From assembly GCA_019634145.1 (NCBI GenBank), contig JAHQVU010000075.1:1-33406 (forward strand): a stretch of 33,406 nucleotides of DNA. The letters run 5' to 3'. Position numbers and translations under genes: made by a program. The notes under the pieces are model-generated. The model was not told the DNA's origin. It did no database searches and worked only from the letters and a program-made list of their open reading frames with translations. Origin of the DNA: Micavibrio sp. (GTDB taxonomy: Bacteria; Pseudomonadota; Alphaproteobacteria; Micavibrionales; Micavibrionaceae). Below, piece after piece: positions 30,765 through 33,406 of the stretch. How positions within the stretch are numbered: the stretch's first letter is position 1; the number at the start of each line of letters is the position of its first letter.

Positions 30765-33406
30765 GTGGGTAAAAAAATTGATACAAATCAAAGCCATACG
30801 GCTAAGTCATCAACGCATGCAGCGATCAATGATCCTGCTGAAATAGGCTCTTCAAAAAAACAAAGCAAAAACCGCGCAAACCCACAAAGCGGTAATGTGT
30901 TTTTCACCCTCTTCGGCGCAGTTGCCGTTGTCGGTGTCCTCGGCGCGGGCATCATGTCCACCATGCGCGGCCCACTTTCCACAATGGTTGATGTAAACAA
31001 AATCGAACAAACAAAAAGCGAAATGCGCGTTGGATTGGGCATTTTATTACAAGATGCAACGGATCAAGATACCGATGCACTTACAGAACCTAAAGAACCA
31101 TCAAACTGTGGCGGCGATCCAGTATCGTGTGTTCCAAATGATGTTGCATCACCTAAGACAGACCCATGGGGCAATTCTTACAGATATTGTGCATGGAACA
31201 ACGGTAGTGATGCCACGACTATAGGCGCAAACAACCTTATCCTCGCTGGTGGCAGCGCAGCAACTAATATCGCAGTAGCGATGGTTTCTGCCGGGCCTGA
31301 CGGCGTGTTTCAAAACAACTGTTTAGATAGTTCTAACGGCCTCAATTCATATATTAAAACCCAATCAGAAGCTGCGGGCGACGATTTGGTTGTCGCAATG
31401 ACCTATACCGAAGCGGTATCTGGATCAGGTGGCCTATGGACTGCATCGACGAGTGGTGGAGATAATGTAGCAACAATTAATCAAGATCTTGATCTTACAG
31501 GTAGTACTGCAGCAGGGTACTCATCTGTTCAACTTAAACTCGGTGCGGCGTCAATGCTATTGCCTGACAGTACAGCTATCCCTAACTGTACCAGCGGCAA
31601 TGCCGATCTCGTTCGTATCAACAAAACCGTCACCCCCTTTCGCATAGAAAATTGCTATTGGAACGGAACAGTTGGAACATGGGTCGCTGGCGCACAAATA
31701 TGGTCAACAGGAACAGGTGATGACATTTATTACAATACCGGCACACCACAAGTCGGTATCGGCACAGCCACGCCCGATGACACGCTTGATGTCGTAGGCA
31801 CAGCACAAATCACTGGCGCGAGTGTCCTAGGCAGCACACTGAACGTAACAGGCGATTACACATCCGTAGCAGGTGACATAAATGCAGTAGACGGAACCTT
31901 CTCAGGTGCTGTTTCTGGCGCAAGCGGAACATTCACCGGCGCAGGCACAGGTTTAAGTGTCACCAACAACGCCAACATTGGCGGCACATTAGGTGCTGGC
32001 GCATCAACGCTAGCCTCACTTATCGTTACAGGCACCTCAAATTTACAAGGCGATGTATCAGACTCACTCGGTGATTTCACCATTGCAGATACAGCCGTGA
32101 TTACAGGTGCAACAACACTACAATCTACATTGGACATACAAGGCACAATCTCTAACTCAACTGGCACCGATCCTGTAACAATCGGTGACACCTTAAGCGT
32201 TACCGATGTTGCAACATTCAGCGGTGCAGGAAATGGTCTTATCGTAAGTAACAACGCCGATATCGACGGAACACTAGAAGCCGATGAGTACACATGGGGA
32301 GGCGTAGATTTCACCCCTCCATCAACATGTACCGACGCCGATGAAAAGCTTTATTGGGATGCCACGTCAGGCTGGCTATGTCACAATATCGGCAGTAACG
32401 GCGACGGTGACGGCCTAGATATAAGTGCCAACGTTCTTAACGACCTATCTGACGTTGACACCTCCCCCTCAGATGGTGACTGTCTTGTGTTTGACACAAC
32501 ACCCGATCCAGATGAATGGGTCTCGGTGCCCTGTTCCACCGCAGCCGCAACCATTTGGGAAGAATTCGAAAATGGTGCATCCGACATCATCCGTCTCAGC
32601 GATTCAGGAAATTACGCCACTGACGATTTCGTCTTCGGCTCTAGTCAACTTGATGATATTGATGGCGATAGCGACGATGACATCCGAATGTTCTTTGATA
32701 AATCAAAAGGTGCATTCCGCGCTGGTAATGCATCCAATGACGGCCATAACGCATGGAACGCATCAAGTGCAAATGTCGGAGATGGGTCAGTCGCTTTCGG
32801 TAACAATACGCTTGCTAGTGGAACTAACTCTATGTCTTGGGGAATCAGAAATTCTGGTGGACAAGGCGCTATTGGCGATAATTCGACCGCTTTTGGCTAT
32901 AGAACCGGCGCCCTCGGTGACGGTTCAACCGCATGGGGTTCGGGAACATTTGCGACAGGATACTTTTCAACAGCATTCGGCTCTCAAGTAATCGCCGGTT
33001 CAGGGACAGCGGATGCAACAAATACAAATGGCGCAGGCCATGGTCATCATAGTATTGCTATTGGGATGCAAAGCAATAATCACACTACGAAGCCGATTAT
33101 CACAGGCGACCGGACAATGGGTATTTTCTTTGATCAGCATACGTTTGATTCCAATTCAACCTACGACCTAACGCCAGATGACACTTTTGCCCTTATCGGT
33201 GGTCAATTTATGATTGGTGCGACGGAAGCCGCTGGCGCAGGACAAGCTTGTCTTCGCTATAACAGTGGAGATTCAACATTGGAATACACAGATGATTGTA
33301 CCGGAACCCCTACTTGGACAAGCTTTACTAATGATATTTCCGGCCTCTGGACAGATCTTACAGGCGGACGTATCCATTATGGCACGACCAGCGCTAATCA
33401 GGTTGG
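30765..33406 (+). CDS. Pseudopilin-like N-terminus fused to tail-fibre and YadA-head-like repeats (3' end outside window)
   Basis: An uninterrupted frame from GTG 30765 (GGGAG 8 bases upstream) to the window end: 880 residues, no stop. Order: a basic, polar leader of 44 residues; a hydrophobic helix (45-67, VFFTLFGAVAVVGVLGAGIMS) directly followed by an amphipathic helix, as in type IV pilins and pseudopilins but without the Glu5; a GspG-like core with DPWGNSYRY (from D133) and SAGPDG (G177-G180); a Gly/Thr/Ser-rich repeat region (about 320-510) opened by the tail-fibre motif VGIGTATPDDTLDVVG and repeated VTNNANIGGTL / VSNNADIDGTL units; then YadA-head-like repeats (about 666-775: VGDGSVAFGNN, IGDNSTAFGYR, LGDGSTAWGSG, HHSIAIGMQ). 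It is likely surface-exposed. No known full-length match comes to mind. The C-terminus could hold an S74-type chaperone. Confidence 0.7.
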   Translation, partial: MGKKIDTNQSHTAKSSTHAAINDPAEIGSSKKQSKNRANPQSGNVFFTLFGAVAVVGVLGAGIMSTMRGPLSTMVDVNKIEQTKSEMRVGLGILLQDATDQDTDALTEPKEPSNCGGDPVSCVPNDVASPKTDPWGNSYRYCAWNNGSDATTIGANNLILAGGSAATNIAVAMVSAGPDGVFQNNCLDSSNGLNSYIKTQSEAAGDDLVVAMTYTEAVSGSGGLWTASTSGGDNVATINQDLDLTGSTAAGYSSVQLKLGAASMLLPDSTAIPNCTSGNADLVRINKTVTPFRIENCYWNGTVGTWVAGAQIWSTGTGDDIYYNTGTPQVGIGTATPDDTLDVVGTAQITGASVLGSTLNVTGDYTSVAGDINAVDGTFSGAVSGASGTFTGAGTGLSVTNNANIGGTLGAGASTLASLIVTGTSNLQGDVSDSLGDFTIADTAVITGATTLQSTLDIQGTISNSTGTDPVTIGDTLSVTDVATFSGAGNGLIVSNNADIDGTLEADEYTWGGVDFTPPSTCTDADEKLYWDATSGWLCHNIGSNGDGDGLDISANVLNDLSDVDTSPSDGDCLVFDTTPDPDEWVSVPCSTAAATIWEEFENGASDIIRLSDSGNYATDDFVFGSSQLDDIDGDSDDDIRMFFDKSKGAFRAGNASNDGHNAWNASSANVGDGSVAFGNNTLASGTNSMSWGIRNSGGQGAIGDNSTAFGYRTGALGDGSTAWGSGTFATGYFSTAFGSQVIAGSGTADATNTNGAGHGHHSIAIGMQSNNHTTKPIITGDRTMGIFFDQHTFDSNSTYDLTPDDTFALIGGQFMIGATEAAGAGQACLRYNSGDSTLEYTDDCTGTPTWTSFTNDISGLWTDLTGGRIHYGTTSANQV

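Noticed and set aside
31856-32314. Minus-strand frame rich in Ser, Pro and Val inside the last gene
   Set aside because: It is a shadow of the Gly/Thr/Ala-rich repeats on the plus strand.
32425-32991. 188-aa plus-strand frame inside the last gene
   Set aside because: Out of frame with the continuous 880-codon frame and without protein-like features.

Overview
The window reads as chromosomal DNA of an alphaproteobacterium with moderate G+C and densely packed genes. Support comes from a GapR/DUF2312 nucleoid protein, COQ9, a four-helix-free tiny aa3-oxidase subunit IV, the hda / AI-2E permease / DUF2066 block divergent from purM-purN, the radA-cvpA-purF order, and a GTTC-N7-GTTC motif of the alphaproteobacterial LexA type in front of radA. 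An uncultured Micavibrio- or Rhodospirillales-like lineage is possible, but I cannot place it from sequence alone.

Layout. 1-3626: the tail of a methyltransferase meets a minus-strand block DUF2066 -> AI-2E permease -> hda. 3737-8958: purM-purN, a terminator, a 51-aa cytochrome oxidase subunit IV missed by length-limited ORF calling, and a large 7TM hybrid histidine kinase. 9057-10496: ndk (minus), a gene-poor gap, then an unrecognised protein behind a textbook sigma70 promoter. 10675-15723: SpoU-type RNA methyltransferase, radA, cvpA, purF and a small membrane protein. 15727-21294 (minus): MscS channel, Der GTPase, a 59-aa lipoprotein, an AMIN-domain cell-wall amidase and a MATE exporter. 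21479-24513: a type I-secreted RTX/DUF4114 protein, an RsmC-like methyltransferase and two tRNA genes, the second with an abnormal anticodon arm. 24724-30576: acs (apparently leaderless), a frameshifted gene, gapR, a DotI/IcmL-like periplasmic protein, COQ9 and, divergently, an ABC1/COQ8-type kinase. 30765-33406: an open frame that runs off the right edge.

How genes work together. purM, purN and purF give three steps of purine synthesis. Hda, RadA, GapR and Der serve replication, recombination, nucleoid and ribosome functions. COQ9 and the ABC1 kinase share ubiquinone biosynthesis. The amidase, lipoprotein, MATE, MscS, RTX and DotI-like genes act at the envelope.

The most unusual object is the last gene. 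Its N-terminus looks like a type II/IV pseudopilin (basic leader, hydrophobic helix, GspG-like DPWG...Y and GPDG motifs). It is fused to a tail-fibre-like repeat region with a VGIGT-x-P...LDV motif and then to YadA-head-like SxAxG repeats. This suggests a pilus- or secretin-linked adhesin of a kind I do not recognise. All positions and motifs were read by eye; no database search was run.
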